Assembly: GCA_012845835.1 (NCBI GenBank)
Contig: JABAKD010000002.1
Coordinates: 2,761,501 to 2,825,500, forward strand
Source of the DNA: Undaria pinnatifida
Taxonomy: Eukaryota > Sar > Phaeophyceae > Laminariales > Alariaceae
Direction: 5' to 3'
DNA: 64,000 nt
Shown here: one piece after another, positions 21,853 through 33,550 of the stretch
Numbering within the stretch: position 1 is the first letter of the stretch
How the letters are laid out: every line of letters begins with the position of its first letter
Made by a program: the position numbers and the translations under genes
The notes under the pieces: model-generated
Databases searched by the model: none
What the model saw: the letters and a program-made list of their open reading frames with translations, nothing else
Told to the model about the DNA's origin: nothing

Positions 21853-22959
21853 TTCTTGTTGTTGTTTGTTGTTTTCTCACATTAACTCTTGTCAAACATC
21901 TAGAGTCCGTGGTCACACAAAGGTGCTGGAGCCATAGGAAGATCCGAAAATCCAAGTGAAATCAAAATTCGTCAAGAAAATACTACGCTTTCCCGCCTAA
22001 AAACGCACGACACGGAAAAAGGCGCACAAGTGAAAAGGTCAAATGTGCCAACTAAACTCACATGGCCGCGGGTATTCACTCAACTACAGCATAGAGTTCC
22101 CCCGTCCCCACAACTAACCAACTCGCGGCTACAAACTATAGCGGTTGGGCTGCCTGCACCGTACGAACCGCACGGTAATCGTGAGTACAGACGAACGCCC
22201 CTGCTGTCTGGAGTGCTGTCAGAGTGACGACCCGCGGGCATGCAGTGAAACAAGAGCAATGGAACCAAAAACCACCGTACAGATATCAATGATCGCCCCT
22301 CCTTCCCGAGGTATTTGACAGGTTGCAGCGCAGCTACGACGCCCGTGCCTGAAAATTGAAAATTGCGGCGGGTCGTTCCCCGTGAAGGGTATACAACTCT
22401 TCTACAAACTCTACAAAAATCAGAGACGTAAGTAACATGTTGTACTACTGCCTCGTAAAAATAACGCTAAAAAAAAAAGACGATCGCTGCTCTCATGATG
22501 ATGATGTGCGTGCCGGTCGTGGGTCTCCGTGTGCCGTCCTCCTGCTGTGGTTCTCCGTCGCCGCCTCATCGCCTTAGCTCAGTCGGCCAGCTCCTTCGCA
22601 CTTGCTCTCGTTCACACTCAATTCCTGTCGGTTCCCCTTCTCCCCCGTCCAAAAAAAACAAAATGCTCCACGCAGTTTGCGGTGCTGATCTGAAAAACAA
22701 AATTATCGTTTAGGGAGAGTTCAATCCGTCTCTTCCCCGCCCGTCGACGGCCAGTCGCCCTCCTCCTTATTCTTCGAATCCAGCCTCCTGCCGGCGCAGT
22801 TCCCTCCACGCAAACCGAGACTGCGCCGTAGCGTGGCTCGTGGTGGCGCCTGCCTCCGCGCACGAGCATCCCGATTAAGCATTGCTGCTCCGCCGCTGCT
22901 GCCTAAAACGACGCGCGAATCGTAGGTGACCATGCCTAACGCACCACGTACGACCCAAC

Positions 22960-24620
22960 TCTACCGCCACGCCTAAGCCTCGCGGCCACACGCAGCAGCA
23001 AGGAGGTATCACTCCTTGAGGGTGAGTCCGGCCTTACACCCGCCAGAAAGACCCCCCCACTCTCGCTACAGGCCGCAGCATGCCGTACCGAGGCGGCAAG
23101 GGAGAACGAAGTAGTATGATCCCCTGAGTAGACCTTACCCCCAACCAACTCCCCAAACGTCACCCTCCGTGGATGACGCTCTTCTCCCATACGTGCCACG
23201 AATCCCGCAAGCAATATCCTCCGTTTCCGCACTGCCGTCTCAATGCTCTCGGAAGCCCTCTCGGAAAACGCATCGGTTTACGAGAGGGTCTGGTCGGCGC
23301 GCTTCTGTTTCCGCCCGCCGGGTTATCAGCCGAGCATGGAATGATCAACCTGTCTTTGTCTATCATAGTCAGGTTTGTTCGGGCTGCACCTCACGCACCA
23401 GTAGTCTCGACCATGTCGGCTTTCAGCAACCGAACTTTTAACTGTAAGCGCACAACCGGGTTTCAATAGGACCCAGGCTACAGTAGGGGGGTCCCCTTTT
23501 GGGCCTTTTATTTCAGTGGCTAGGGGTCACTCGCGCGAGTAACCCTTTGTTCCTATGGAATCTTACGTTTTCTTTATGTTTTACATTAACGAAATCAATC
23601 AACAATGATGCAAAGGTGATCTAAGCTGCGCTAAACCAAGTGCCGAAACCATCTTCATCCGTAGGGCACAGAGCTACTCGTGCGAGTGGCTCAAGCACAC
23701 CAGTGGAACATGGGGGTACCCCCCCTACCGTAGCCTTGGTAATAGGTTTCCATCTTGTACCTCTGGACGCGCGTCGATACCCCCTGAAGATGCCACGGTA
23801 TCTCGACAGCAAGTTCCCTGTCTGCGCTGAGGGCCCCATCCTTGTACGCAAAATCGATCGTTTGCTTGTGTACCAGTCCGGCTGCTATGATTGTGAACGA
23901 CCACTTCCCCCCACAATAAGTGTACAGGCATATGACCCCCATTTTGGTGTCAGACACATCAATCCAGAGCGCCGAGCACGCAGTGGCGATCACCTTCATA
24001 GTTCTCTTCCGCGCGTCTGATCTGGTCTCGATACATGCCCACATCGTCAGCGTACAGGATGCCCCACAGCATCTGCACCTCCCCCTCCTGCTCCTATTCG
24101 TCGTCGTTCTCCTCCCTCCCGCCTGTCGACTTTGCGTGTGCGTGGGGTGCTCTTCTTCTCTTATACTCGATTTTTTCGTTGATGCTGTACCATGTTGTCC
24201 ATGTTGACTGCATCAGCGAGGAAGAATTTATCGGCGACACGCAGTACCGCCGTGACAAACATGTTGGAACACATCTTCCCCCCACCTTTCGTCCTGCAGG
24301 CACATTATATTTTTTTTCTTCGGAGACCTTCATCCTCCGCGCCGAACACGCCGTCACGATTGCCGTCATCATCCCCTCCAGCCGTTCTCATGATCGCGAT
24401 ACGTTGCCCGCATCATCAACGTCCAGCATACCTCACAACTTCTGCACCTCCTCCTCCTCCCCCGCCCCCCCCTCCCCCCCGCGGCCGTTGACGTGGCCTG
24501 TGCGTGGTGTACCGTTCTTTTCGCCTTTCTCCGTTTTTCGTTAGAGCTGTGCCATGTCGTCCACCATGGACGCATCAGCGAGTAATCATTTCGCTGCGAC
24601 ACGCAGTACAACCGGTAACG
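22960..24620 (-). pseudogene. Reverse transcriptase of the RTE-like LINE, decayed, internally duplicated
   Basis: Motifs in minus-strand order: LWGILYADDVGMYRD (YADD catalytic box) near 24070, MKVIATACSALWIDVSDTKM, FTIIAAGLVHKQTIDFAYKD, LSADRELAVEIPWHLQGV and QRYKMETYY up to the MITE. After it come VVRLQLKVRLLKADMVET and NKPDYDRQRQVDHSML, then SESIETAVRKRRILLAGFVA, ARMGEERHPRRVTFGELVGG. Frameshifts and stops are frequent. The segment before the YADD box occurs twice: one copy around 24000-24290, the other around 24330-24620 with the same order (VLRVAAK, DDMAQL, EEEVQKL, VDDAGNVSRS, GMMTAIVTACSA). The second copy has lost the catalytic box sequence. Confidence 0.85.
23470..23741 (-). mobile_element. 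MITE copy C, 272 bp, TSD ATAG, inside the LINE RT
   Basis: Reverse orientation relative to copies A and B. The left end is GACCCAGGCTACAGTAGG, the right end CCTACCGTAGCCTTGGTA, and ATAG lies on both sides (23466-23469 and 23742-23745). The internal palindromes are present. It splits the LINE reverse transcriptase between QRYKMETY and VVRLQLKVRL, motifs that are adjacent in the family. Confidence 0.88.
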
Positions 24621-24754
24621 GTTAGAGTTAAGCTTCTGGTCGGGTAGTCGACGTTAGGCAGCACGGCCGAAAACCTCTGAAGATCTACAACTATCAAGCT
24701 TACATTTGATCTCAGATACAAGTCGACCTCGAAAAATCTCTCTACCGATGTGCT

Positions 24755-25400
24755 CTCGCCTTGTGTTTGCGGCCATTGCGATATATTTGACCTAGCACCA
24801 CGCGTACAGCAAACCCCTACATCTATGGGACCTAAATTTGTGAAAACCCTTTTGCCCCCCCTCCGTCCCCACCCACCTCCTTGAACACTCCGCCCTCTCC
24901 ACACTGGTTGTACGGCTTGCAGGATATACAAAATATACTGGTGCATTCCTTCCAAAAAACCGTCAGATGTATCCCCTCAAAGGATTTTTAGATTTCCACG
25001 CAGATTTGAGTTGCCCCGGCCTGCCCCCCCACCCCCCTCTAACGCTCCTTCTTGTTCAAGCCTATTCCTGCACGCCCTTGATAACTCCGCCCTCCTCTCA
25101 ACGGTTACACGACTTACAGGATACACTTAATAAACTGATGAATTTCTTTCCACAGCTGCCAAATTTTGTGCCCCTCAGAAACGGGTTTTATAGTTCCCGC
25201 GCACGGAATGACTAACATCACCTCGTTGACCCTATTAGCTACGCTGTAGTTCCAACTAGAGTCGCCGACCTATATCCTCAATGAGGACACACAACCCGTA
25301 ATACGCGCGATCGGAGTATCACACACAGCTTGCAAAGATGAGTTTCGACAACATCTTCGATCTCAGGGCTCGCGTGTATTCATATTTTTTAGAATTTAGT
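24755..25400 (+). repeat. Dispersed repeat family M, copy 1
   Basis: Shares with 41940-42760 and 46150-46690 the ordered blocks AGCACCACGCGTA.AGCAAACC, a C-rich run, CTCCGCCCTCC, ACTTACAGGAT, CCCCTCAGAAACGGGT, TGACTAACATCACC, GTCGCCGACCTATATCCT, AATGAGGACACACAACCCGT, GCGATCGGAGTATCACACAC, AAGATGAGTTTCGACA and TCTTCGATCTCA. All copies have the same orientation. Part reads MSFDKIFDLTAGVYFHF in other copies. Function and class are unknown. Confidence 0.7.
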
Positions 25401-25885
25401 TTCGACATATCCAACGTACGAGTATTAGACTAGTCTAGAGTTCTACGTTTTGAATTGCCCGAAGGTCCAATTTCATGCATTTTCCTGGAACCAGCTTGTT
25501 GCTATGACGCAATTCATGCCTCCGCCGACCGACTTCGGAAAAAATACAAAAAGTTGAAACCCGGTACTACACAATATACCTTGGGTACATGGCTTGTGGT
25601 GGCACCTGTGCATGATCTAGGGGCAATATTTTTTCCGCTTTCTGTGCAAATAGTAAAGTATCAAGTTCGCGGATATCCCGGTCGCGCTCAGGGCCCGCAT
25701 CTACCTGTAATACCAGATGTTTGGGAATTTATGTATCCGCATAACGATACCAGATGTCCCATTATTTGTTATAAGGCTCAGTTTAGGTAAGCTACTGGTA
25801 TTTATTTTTTATTTTTTTTCATCCTCTGGCGGATGTGGCAAAATCAAGCTCGATTGAGCTCACCACACTTTCACGTATTATATTT
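25401..25885 (+). other. Unrecognised 111-codon open frame; otherwise nothing seen
   Basis: An open frame at about 25455-25790 begins LPEGPISCIFLEP and ends in a stop after ICYKAQF. It has no ATG at its start, and part of its DNA (TGACGCAATTCATGCCTCC) matches the LINE 3' region at 40166, so it is probably repeat sequence rather than a gene. Confidence 0.25.
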
Positions 25886-28475
25886 AGAGCGATGACCGAA
25901 ATCGGGTACACCCGATTGACCTATGGCCGTTATCGGGTACCCCTTGAACACACAGTAGTCCTACAACGACTCAGGACGACATCTCATTAGTCGAAAGCAC
26001 ACCGCATCGGAACGCAGCCGCATGTCCATCGGGTGTGTACCCGATTATGGCTGAACAAGTCCTCGATATGTACCCGACTCGCATACAAGCCACCCGATTA
26101 TGGCCGGACTACTCGACCACCAGACAACACGCACCCACGCACGCGCAGCGGGCGCGAACTCGCGCCACGTCACGAGGCGGGGCATTGTTTGTTCTTTCGT
26201 CTCGGAGCTCTTTTTCCGGAGCTCTTTTTTGTGGACCTTGAAGTCGCAGTTAGGCCATTTCCTATGCAGTCGGATACCGCCAGTCGAAAACGGCCCTTTT
26301 CGACTGTACTTTTTTTTGACTGGATTCTTCCGGTCCTTCTTCTTATCGTCAGTCGAGCCGATTTCTTATTCTTATCGTCAGTCGAGCCGATTTTATAGTT
26401 TATGTGCTCTTCCTAGAGGCGGTTGGAGTGAGGGAGTACTGCTGTGGTACCGCAGTCGAAATCAGTTGGCAGCTCTGTGCTTCGCGCTTTCTTCGCGAGC
26501 AACGGCTCGACGAACCCTCGTCCCAGCGAGTTGGTGGCTTTGGGCTTAGCCGAAAGCCGCCAAAGCTACGTTCGTGGAGTTGCACTCAGCCGAGAGCCGC
26601 CAAAGCCACAGCAGCCGCAGCCGTTGTTGGCAGCATGGGATCGAGACCGCGCGCTGCTGCCGTCGTGTGATACACGCTGCTGGCGAGCAACACTAGGAAT
26701 GCGCCACGCTGACTTGCTGCGAGAAGCAACAGCTGGGATAGCGAAGCCAGCGTCAGCGCCTTGTATGATACTGCAGTGTGGAACCTGGTATGGGTGTGTG
26801 GCCGTGTGGCCGTGTGGGCGTGTGTTTGGTGGTGGGATGAGCGATGCGATCGGTTAAAAAAACACGTGAAAAACTTTTTCGACTGAGTTTTTCGACTGGT
26901 GGATCTAACTTTTTCCACTGGATCCGCCAGTCGGAATTCTCAGTCGAAAAAAGTTGAGTCGAAAAAGCCCTTTTTCGACTGCGTGAGACGGCGTTAGAAA
27001 GGTACAAGCACGACCCACAGAGCTTTTTCTGAAAACGGCGTCCCTGCAGGTCACCTGTTAGCGAGACCTAGAAAATCATGTGACTCAAATCATTTGGTCA
27101 AATTATTTCTCGGGGTGTGATGTGACAGGTGGCGGCAATACATTTCTCGGGCCCGCCACGCCACGAACATATCTCCCTGTGCCATGTGGAAAGGAGCATC
27201 TGAATCGTTAGCTTTTTTCGTGCCGTGTCCGTGCCTAGGTAGTCTGTGATCTATGTCTAAACCATCTGCATAGATGCGCTTCTGTGCCTTATATGTGGGG
27301 GTGCTAAGGCCATGTTTTTTGCAGTCGGATGTGTTTTCGACTGAAGCCCAAATCGAGCTTTCTTACGCAGTCGAAAAAGGGCTTTTTCGACTCAACTTTT
27401 TTCGACTGAGAATTCCGACTGGCGGATCCAGTGGAAAAAGTGAGATCCGCCAGTCGAAAAACTCGGTCGAAAAAGTTTTTCACGTGTTTTTTTAACCGAT
27501 CGCATCGCTCATCCCACCACCAAACACACGCCCACACGGCCACACGGCCACACACCCATACCAGGTTCCATACTGCAGTATCATACAAGGCGCTGACGCT
27601 GGCTTCGCTATCCCAGCTGTTGCTTCTCGCAGCAAGTCAGCGTGGCGCATTCCTTATGTTGCTCGCCAGCAGCGTGTGTCACACGACGGCAGCAGCGCGC
27701 GGTCTCGATCCCATGCTGCCAACAACGGCTGCGGCTGCTGTGGCTTTATCGGCTCTCGGCTGAGTGCAACTCCACGAACGTAGCTTTAACGGCTTTCGGC
27801 TAAGCCCAAAGCCACCAACTCGCTGGGACGAGGGTTCGTCGAGCCGTTGCTCGCGAAGAAAGCGCGAAGCACAGAGCTGCCAACCGATTTCGACTGCGGT
27901 ACCACAGCATTACTCCCTCACTCTAACCGCCTCTAGGAAGAGCACATAAACTATAAAATCGGCTCGACTGACGATAAGAATAAGAAATCGGCTCGACTGA
28001 CGATAAGAAGAAGGACCGGAAGAATCCAGTCAAAAAAAAGTACAGTCGAAAAGGGCCGTTTTCGACTGGCGGTATCCGACTGCATAAGAAATGGCCTAAC
28101 TGCGACTTCAAGGTCCACAAAAAAGACCTCCGGAAAAAGAGCTCCGGAAAAAAAGAGCTCCGAGACGAAAGAACAAACAATGCCCCGCCTCGTGACGTGG
28201 CGCGAGTTCGCGCCCGCTGCGCGTGCGTGTGTGCGTGTTGTCTGGTGGTCGAGTAGTCCGGCCATAATCGGGTGGCTTGTATGCGAGTCGGGTACATATC
28301 GAGGACTTGTTCAGCCATAATCGGGTACACACCCGATGGACATGCGGCTGCGTTCCGATGCGGTGTGCTTTCGACTAATGAGATGTCGTCCTGAGTCGTT
28401 GTGGGACTGTGTGTTCAAGGGGTACCCGATAACGGCCATTGGTCAATCGGGTGTACCCGATTTCGGCCATCGCTC
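25886..28475. repeat. 2.6-kb near-perfect palindrome (two 1.1-kb arms, about 0.38-kb centre)
   Basis: The left arm starts AGAGCGATGACCGAAATCGG and the right arm ends with its near reverse complement CCGATTTCGGCCATCGCTCT. Matching continues inward (TATGTACCCGACTCGCATAC, ACGCAGCGGGCGCGAACTCG region, CGATCGCATCGCTCATCCC) to about 26985 and 27364. Arm differences are few: single bases plus small indels such as an extra AGCTC... block in the right arm. Paired open frames on opposite strands are mirror images of one another. Repeated words include CGGGTACCCGAT and CGACTGGCGGATCC. A decayed relative lies at 43590-44860. The class of element is unknown. Confidence 0.9.
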
Positions 28476-28539
28476 TTTTATTTAACTCATTTGCTTTACT
28501 TGTATTGTTAACTTGTAGAGTGGTACTTTATTTTATTTC

Positions 28540-28910
28540 ATTTTATTATGTTTCTTTTCCGAGCTTTGGCTCTCCTTTGCGGTTGGGTTGTTTCTTCGAT
28601 TTCCCCTTCATTTTGTTTGTTTCATTTTTTTGTTTTATTTTTATCTTTGTTTTTATTTGTTTTCTTATTTTGTTTTTTCTTTTTTTTTTTTTGTTTTTGT
28701 TTTTGTTTTTGTTTATTTCGTATTTCTCTCTTCCAATGTATTTCTGTTGCTGACGTATGTATGTTGTGCCTGTCGTACCCAGTACTAGGGCATGACATTG
28801 CGTTGTCGAATGCATTACGATGCATTATCTCTGTGTCGTGGCTTGTGACCACAGAGCTGATCTTTCTAGGGTGAAGAATCAGTACGGACACTGGGTGTGC
28901 TGGATGTCGA
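28540..28910 (+). repeat. T-rich LINE-like 3' region
   Basis: T-rich low-complexity sequence followed by TGTGACCACAGAGCTGATCT, close to the TGTGACCACGGACT(T)GAT signature of the LINE 3' ends in this window. It then reads TCTAGGGTGAAGAA. No CAA tail follows here. Read as a related 3' end. Confidence 0.4.
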
Positions 28911-28960
28911 CGAGTAGAAAAACGGTTTAATGTGAAGAACACACACACACACACACAGAG

Positions 28961-29056
28961 TGGTCAAACGGACTAATGTCCCACTATTCCTTAACAAATG
29001 ACGTCGTCGACAACTCATGTTTTTCTGGGTCGTGGGTTCGATTCCCACCATCCACA
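28961..29056 (+). repeat. tRNA-like sequence with pol III boxes, copy 1
   Basis: An A-box-like TGGTCAAACGG and a B-box GGTTCGATTCC lie about 74 bases apart, and the T-arm GTGGG-TTCGATT-CCCAC is perfect. No acceptor stem can be formed because an (AC)n run precedes the A box. It is therefore not a working tRNA gene but a tRNA-derived repeat or SINE head. Confidence 0.45.
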
Positions 29057-29263
29057 TGTTGTAGGTTATGATAATAAACCTCTTCAGGCTTTTCCTATGT
29101 CGAACTTTGAACAATACTCTCCCCGGTATCCCCAGGAATTGGAACCGCGTGGACGTTGACACGTTCGTCTGTACATCCGGCCGACCCGCTTTCCCGCCAT
29201 TTCAGGGAGGAGGGAGTGTTCTACAGCTTAGGTTGGGTAAGCTATTGATTGACCTTTTGCAAA

Positions 29264-29366
29264 TGGTCAAACGGGCTAATACCCCTCTAGACTAATTCCT
29301 CCAAAAAGATCGGAAACATATTGACAAGTGATTTCACGCGCAGGTTCGTGTCCTGCCGACGACACG
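29264..29366 (+). repeat. tRNA-like sequence with pol III boxes, copy 2
   Basis: Starts with the same TGGTCAAACGGGCTAAT as copy 1, and about 79 bases later has GCAGG-TTCGTGT-CCTGC, a perfect T-arm. Again no acceptor stem pairs. Two tandem tRNA-like units 300 bp apart suggest a SINE rather than tRNA genes. Confidence 0.4.
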
Positions 29367-29394
29367 TCATTTGTGAAAGGATTAGATTAACGAC

Positions 29395-29635
29395 TGATTC
29401 TATGATAGCCCCCCCCAAAAGCAGCGATAGTTTCGTTGCTGCTCAATACGAAGAAGGATGCTATGAAAGGTCTATCTTCACATAATTTTTCGTTCGCGAA
29501 GAGCTATCGACCAATCAATGACGTCGGGGTGGCAAAGGGCACTGTATTTCGGGAGATGCGGCCGTGGGATGGTTTCAAAACCGGCGATTTTGTTGAAGAA
29601 AAGTTGGGGGGACTACCGTAGAGTGACCCTGACCA
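29395..29635 (+). repeat. Diverged dispersed repeat, partner of 47035-47260
   Basis: Shares CTGATTCTA.GAT followed by CCCCCCC, then AATGACGTCGGG.TGGCAA-type text, GGCA.CGTATTTC.GGAG and CGGCGATTT with 47035-47260. No coding is seen. Confidence 0.55.
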
Positions 29636-29639
29636 CTTG

Positions 29640-30045
29640 CGAAAAGTATACCAATACCCGCGTAACTTCTCAACAAACCTAAGCCTTATAACACGTTGCT
29701 AAATGATATTCGGACCAGGTTAGCGCTTAGTAGGTTTCTGGTCGTATTGCGACCCGGTCTCAGGTATACCTTCACGCATCGACATGCTTCAAATAATTCG
29801 TGTATGTTTTGAGGGCGCTGCATCATCATGGTTCATGGTGCATGGCCTGTTTTGTTGTCTCTGATATACTCCGGCATGGATATTTTCAGGCCAACCGAAA
29901 TGAGCATATACATTGCTGTGCGAGCTGTTATAAAGAGTATTCATGGTATCATGTGGGGGTCGAAACGACTGGATCGAATATTCAGGCAGACCAGATGAAA
30001 TAAACACCCCGAACGACGATCGAATGAATGCACGTCGACATCACA
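29640..30045. other. No recognisable gene
   Basis: An open frame (29800-30003) has no motifs. The region ends at the giant TTG repeat. Confidence 0.35.
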
Positions 30046-30279
<234 letters not shown>

Positions 30280-30479
30280 ATTTCTACATTAACCCTTTTA
30301 GAACCCACTAAAAAATCGTTAAAAAAATATCAAACCTAAAATTAAAAATAAATGAATGAAGCTCATTGGGGCAAAGTCGGGCCGCGTGCAGCGAAAGGAC
30401 CTGCGAAGCGCACGGCCAAACATAAATCGGCGAAACAAATTTTGTATAGAAAATAACTCCCCAAAACCTGGTTCCAGGT

Positions 30480-30507
30480 AATTTGTCCCCAGATCTGGGG
30501 ACAAATT
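30480..30507. repeat. Perfect 28-bp palindrome
   Basis: AATTTGTCCCCAGA followed by its exact reverse complement. The core (T)GTCCCC/GGGGAC(A) matches a hairpin at 38207-38233. It could extrude as a cruciform or be a repeat-element end. Confidence 0.8.
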
Positions 30508-30632
30508 AGACTGGATAATAAAGTGCAAAGCGAACTTGGGTGGTCAAGGGGGGTCAAAAACCTCCAAACTGAGGTTTTTGCTGCTGTACGAGTACATGGC
30601 TCCAGTCTGTGTCTCTACACACCAGCACCACC

Positions 30633-32750
30633 ATGGCGCAGCAGGCATACCCCGACGTCGTTGCCCTCGAAGCCTTCGAGGACGCAGATGCTTCCGCTAT
30701 CCATCAGCAGCTGAAGCAAGTTGCTGAACACCATGCTCCCAGGACCAGGGAATTTGCGTTCGATGCCGCAACCGCGGTCGCCCGACGTGTTTGCTAGCAT
30801 CAGGAACACCCACAGGCATTGCCCGGTGGCTTGTCCTCAAAGGAGCGCAAGGCGGCTGCCAGCGCACACCCTGGGCTTTGCGGGGCCAGTTTGGCGGCTG
30901 TGATCGCGGGAATCTGCTTCGACGACGTATCGGCAACGGCAGAGCGCAGGGGCGTCCAGCACACCTACAACGTCATGTGTAACCAGGTGCGTGTGTCCTT
31001 GAAATTTGTTTGCTTTTTGCTGCCTGCCGCCATCTGCGTGCTTGGAGACTTCAAAGCACTATGTTCCCGGGATCGAGTGAGATAGAACCGCGCGCAAGGA
31101 ACACCTGCTGCGGTAAAACTTAGGATGATTCAGGGTATGCCTATACTGCTGTAAGGGTTGGAAGTACCTGCTGTTGGCGCTGGTAGGGCGTCGTTCAAAG
31201 GCCCGGTGAAGGCTCCGCTCGACTCGTGCCACAACCTTCCATTTCACACCCTCACAGTCATGTCGAGTACTGCTGCTAGTATTTCCTTACTCTAATTCCA
31301 AGTGGTAGTGTATTCCCAGTCTAATTTCAAGTAGTTTGTCCACAGGAAAGAGGTTGCCCATCTTGTTTTCATGTACGAGTACAGTACGAGTAAGTATTAC
31401 TTGGTACATAATACCAGTACTTGAGTGTAGCTGCTTGAAAACGGGGACAAGCCTAGAAGGGGACCCATATACCCTAGTCGTACGTGTTGGTTGTACAGCA
31501 GCAGTGCAGTAGCACTGGCACCAAGCCGTAAAGGGTTACTTGTAGAACATGACTAGGCTCATGTCATAGTGCTCACTATGTCATTTTATATTATACAACT
31601 GGTGCTAGCGTCTCTGCCAGCTGCTGGACGTGATATCATAGTGATACGTGGAACAAGTTCAACAGCAGTACAGCAGTACTCGCACCTACCTGTATGACAC
31701 TATCAATACCTCTTGGTATTGATTTTATTTAGGACGGGGAGCTTTTTCTCGCGCATCGTAATAATAATGTATCACATATGAAAACTGTACACCAGGTACA
31801 CTGCTTAGACGAAGGATGCTGACAGCGTGGTACTGTTGCTGCCGTTGTGAGTAGAAGGGCCACTATGACGGAAGGCCCCAGGCATGATGTACCTATGCGT
31901 GAGTAGTTGTAACTACGAGTGGTACGTATCATAACTGGTATGATAATCGTGGTATCGTTGTACGTACATGCATACCAGGTACATACGTACACTTGTGCTG
32001 CCACAGACTACACAAGGCAGATATGTAACGACTGTTTTAATTTCATGTTTATGCACCAACAGATATTCACGACGATAGTTTCGCGCAATGCTGTACGTTT
32101 TCCATGTTGTACTCCTGTAGCGCGCAGTGCTGTAGTCGACCAAAACTCCACCTGGTAGTGGTGCAGAGTGCAGGCGTAGGTTATAGTTCCAAGTTCGCAC
32201 CAACCGCGAAATGGAGCAAACCTGATAGCACTTACCGGTACGGTACCTTGAGTTCTAAGTACCGTAGCAGAATGATGTAGGATTGCAGCAGTAGCAGTAG
32301 TCCACTAATATTACCGAAGTCTTGCAGCTATTCTCTTCAGAGGGTAAACTTGAGTGAAAACTAACGATTACAGCATCAACCACACGAAAGAGCCTAGCAA
32401 TGTAGGTTGTAGTATAATTCTGCATGGGCGTACAACAGTTGTCCAGAGCTGGGCGAGTAGCTGTATTTTGACGGCCACGGCAGTAGGCATATTGCTGGCA
32501 AGCGGTACGAGAGTGTTAATTTTACCACCCGTGTACATCGCATAGAAAGACCCCGCTCGCTAGTATTGTCGATGCGCCGGGCAGATACTCGCTCTTCGAA
32601 TACATGGCAAACTGACTGCTGACACGGCTGCCGTACCCCTCTTTTCCGTCGCTTGGCGCTCAGGCGTGCTTCGACGCGTCCAAGGAGCTAAACGCGTTTG
32701 GGGCTGGCGTGCAACTCGAGCGCAAGGAGTGCTCCGCCCAAGCTTGCTGA
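30633..32750 (+). CDS. Possible small spliced gene, unrecognised
   Basis: ATG at 30633 in a good context (CACCATGGCG). The first segment, 30633 to about 30776, reads MAQQAYPDVVALEAFEDAD then HQQLKQVAEHHAPRTREFAF. A second segment in another frame, about 30816-30986, reads SSKERKAAASAHPGLCGASL and AERRGVQHTYNVMCNQ before a GTGCGT donor. A third, 32664-32750 after GGCGCTCAG, reads ACFDASKELNAFGAGVQLER and ends in TGA. All joins are phase 0, which supports the model. The gap between the first two (39 bases) is too short for an ordinary intron and may be a frameshift. No family is recognised. Confidence 0.35.
31090..32630. other. Intron or intergenic sequence, nothing recognised
   Basis: Dominated by TACGAGTA, GTAGCAGTAGT and GGTACC-type words. 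There are no long coding-like frames. Confidence 0.35.
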
Positions 32751-33550
32751 GCTCTTTTCCCTGGGAATGGGGTAGTGGACGAATGGGTGGGGATTGCCTT
32801 CAATTCGTAAAATTTCGGCTGACCCGTCGCGGTCAACGTTTTCTACGAAATGGATTATATTTGTATTTGCCGATGTCTTGTTATGGCTGTCCGCACGTCA
32901 AGTTGGTGGGGCGAGGAGGTTGGCAGTTACGGTATGCCGACAAAGGAAACTCAGTTGATGTGGCGATTGCTGCAAGCGCTGGCTTCTTTGTTAGCAATTG
33001 CGCGTCGTGTTGAATGAAGGTTTGACGCCGATTTACTGGAAATCCTACACAGTTTGCGTCTCGTCTTTGTTTGGACACCCAGTGTTCCATGACGCGCGGT
33101 GTTGGTTCATGATGAGCAATCGTACGGTGGTGTGGGCTGCGTTGTTATCATCCAACCTGCAATATGAACTCGCCGCGTGTTATTTTGGGCTCGATCGCCA
33201 CCTGCGGAATACAGGGTGGTTTTCCTCGCCGTGTTTTCCCTCAAGTAGCACCGATGCTTCGCATCAGTTTATTGAGAGAATCGCGAGGCGCATCGTGCTG
33301 TCGCTCTTGAAACTGGGGTGGGGTGGCGCTTGAGACGACGGATGAGGGGGGCTTATTTTATTTATAAGAAGAACCGTCTGCGGTTTGATTACTATGCGTT
33401 TTGACCCCGTGCCGGTGATGCGGACGCACGCACGCCAATTTTTTTCGACGGTTTCGAACGCCGCCGACCATTTGTTTATGTACTTGTTACATACACCACG
33501 AACTATTGTCTGACCGAAAATGCTGAGTGAGGTTCACGCGTCACAACGCT

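Larger units (their letters stand above)
21853..24620 (-). mobile_element. RTE-like LINE, longest copy in the window, minus strand
   Basis: Minus-strand order: RT coding region from about 24620 to 22960, a 1.1-kb 3' region homologous to 17560-18804 and 40595-41794, then GTTAATGTGAGAAAACAAC and a CAA-type tail at 21853-21880. It is therefore a copy in which coding region and 3' end are joined, linking the two other truncated copies to this RT family. A MITE is inserted at 23470-23741, and the upstream RT part is tandemly duplicated. Confidence 0.8.

Noticed and set aside
26586-27763. Mirror-image 110-codon frames (MEKVRS...KFFTCFFNRS)
   Set aside because: They exist only because the palindrome arms are copies of each other. 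Composition is simple and they are not supported as genes.
28866-29162. Minus-strand frame containing VGIEPTT
   Set aside because: It reads through the tRNA-like B-box on the reverse strand, a known source of spurious frames in repeats.
28961-29366. Functional tRNA genes
   Set aside because: A and B boxes are present but no acceptor stem pairs at either site.
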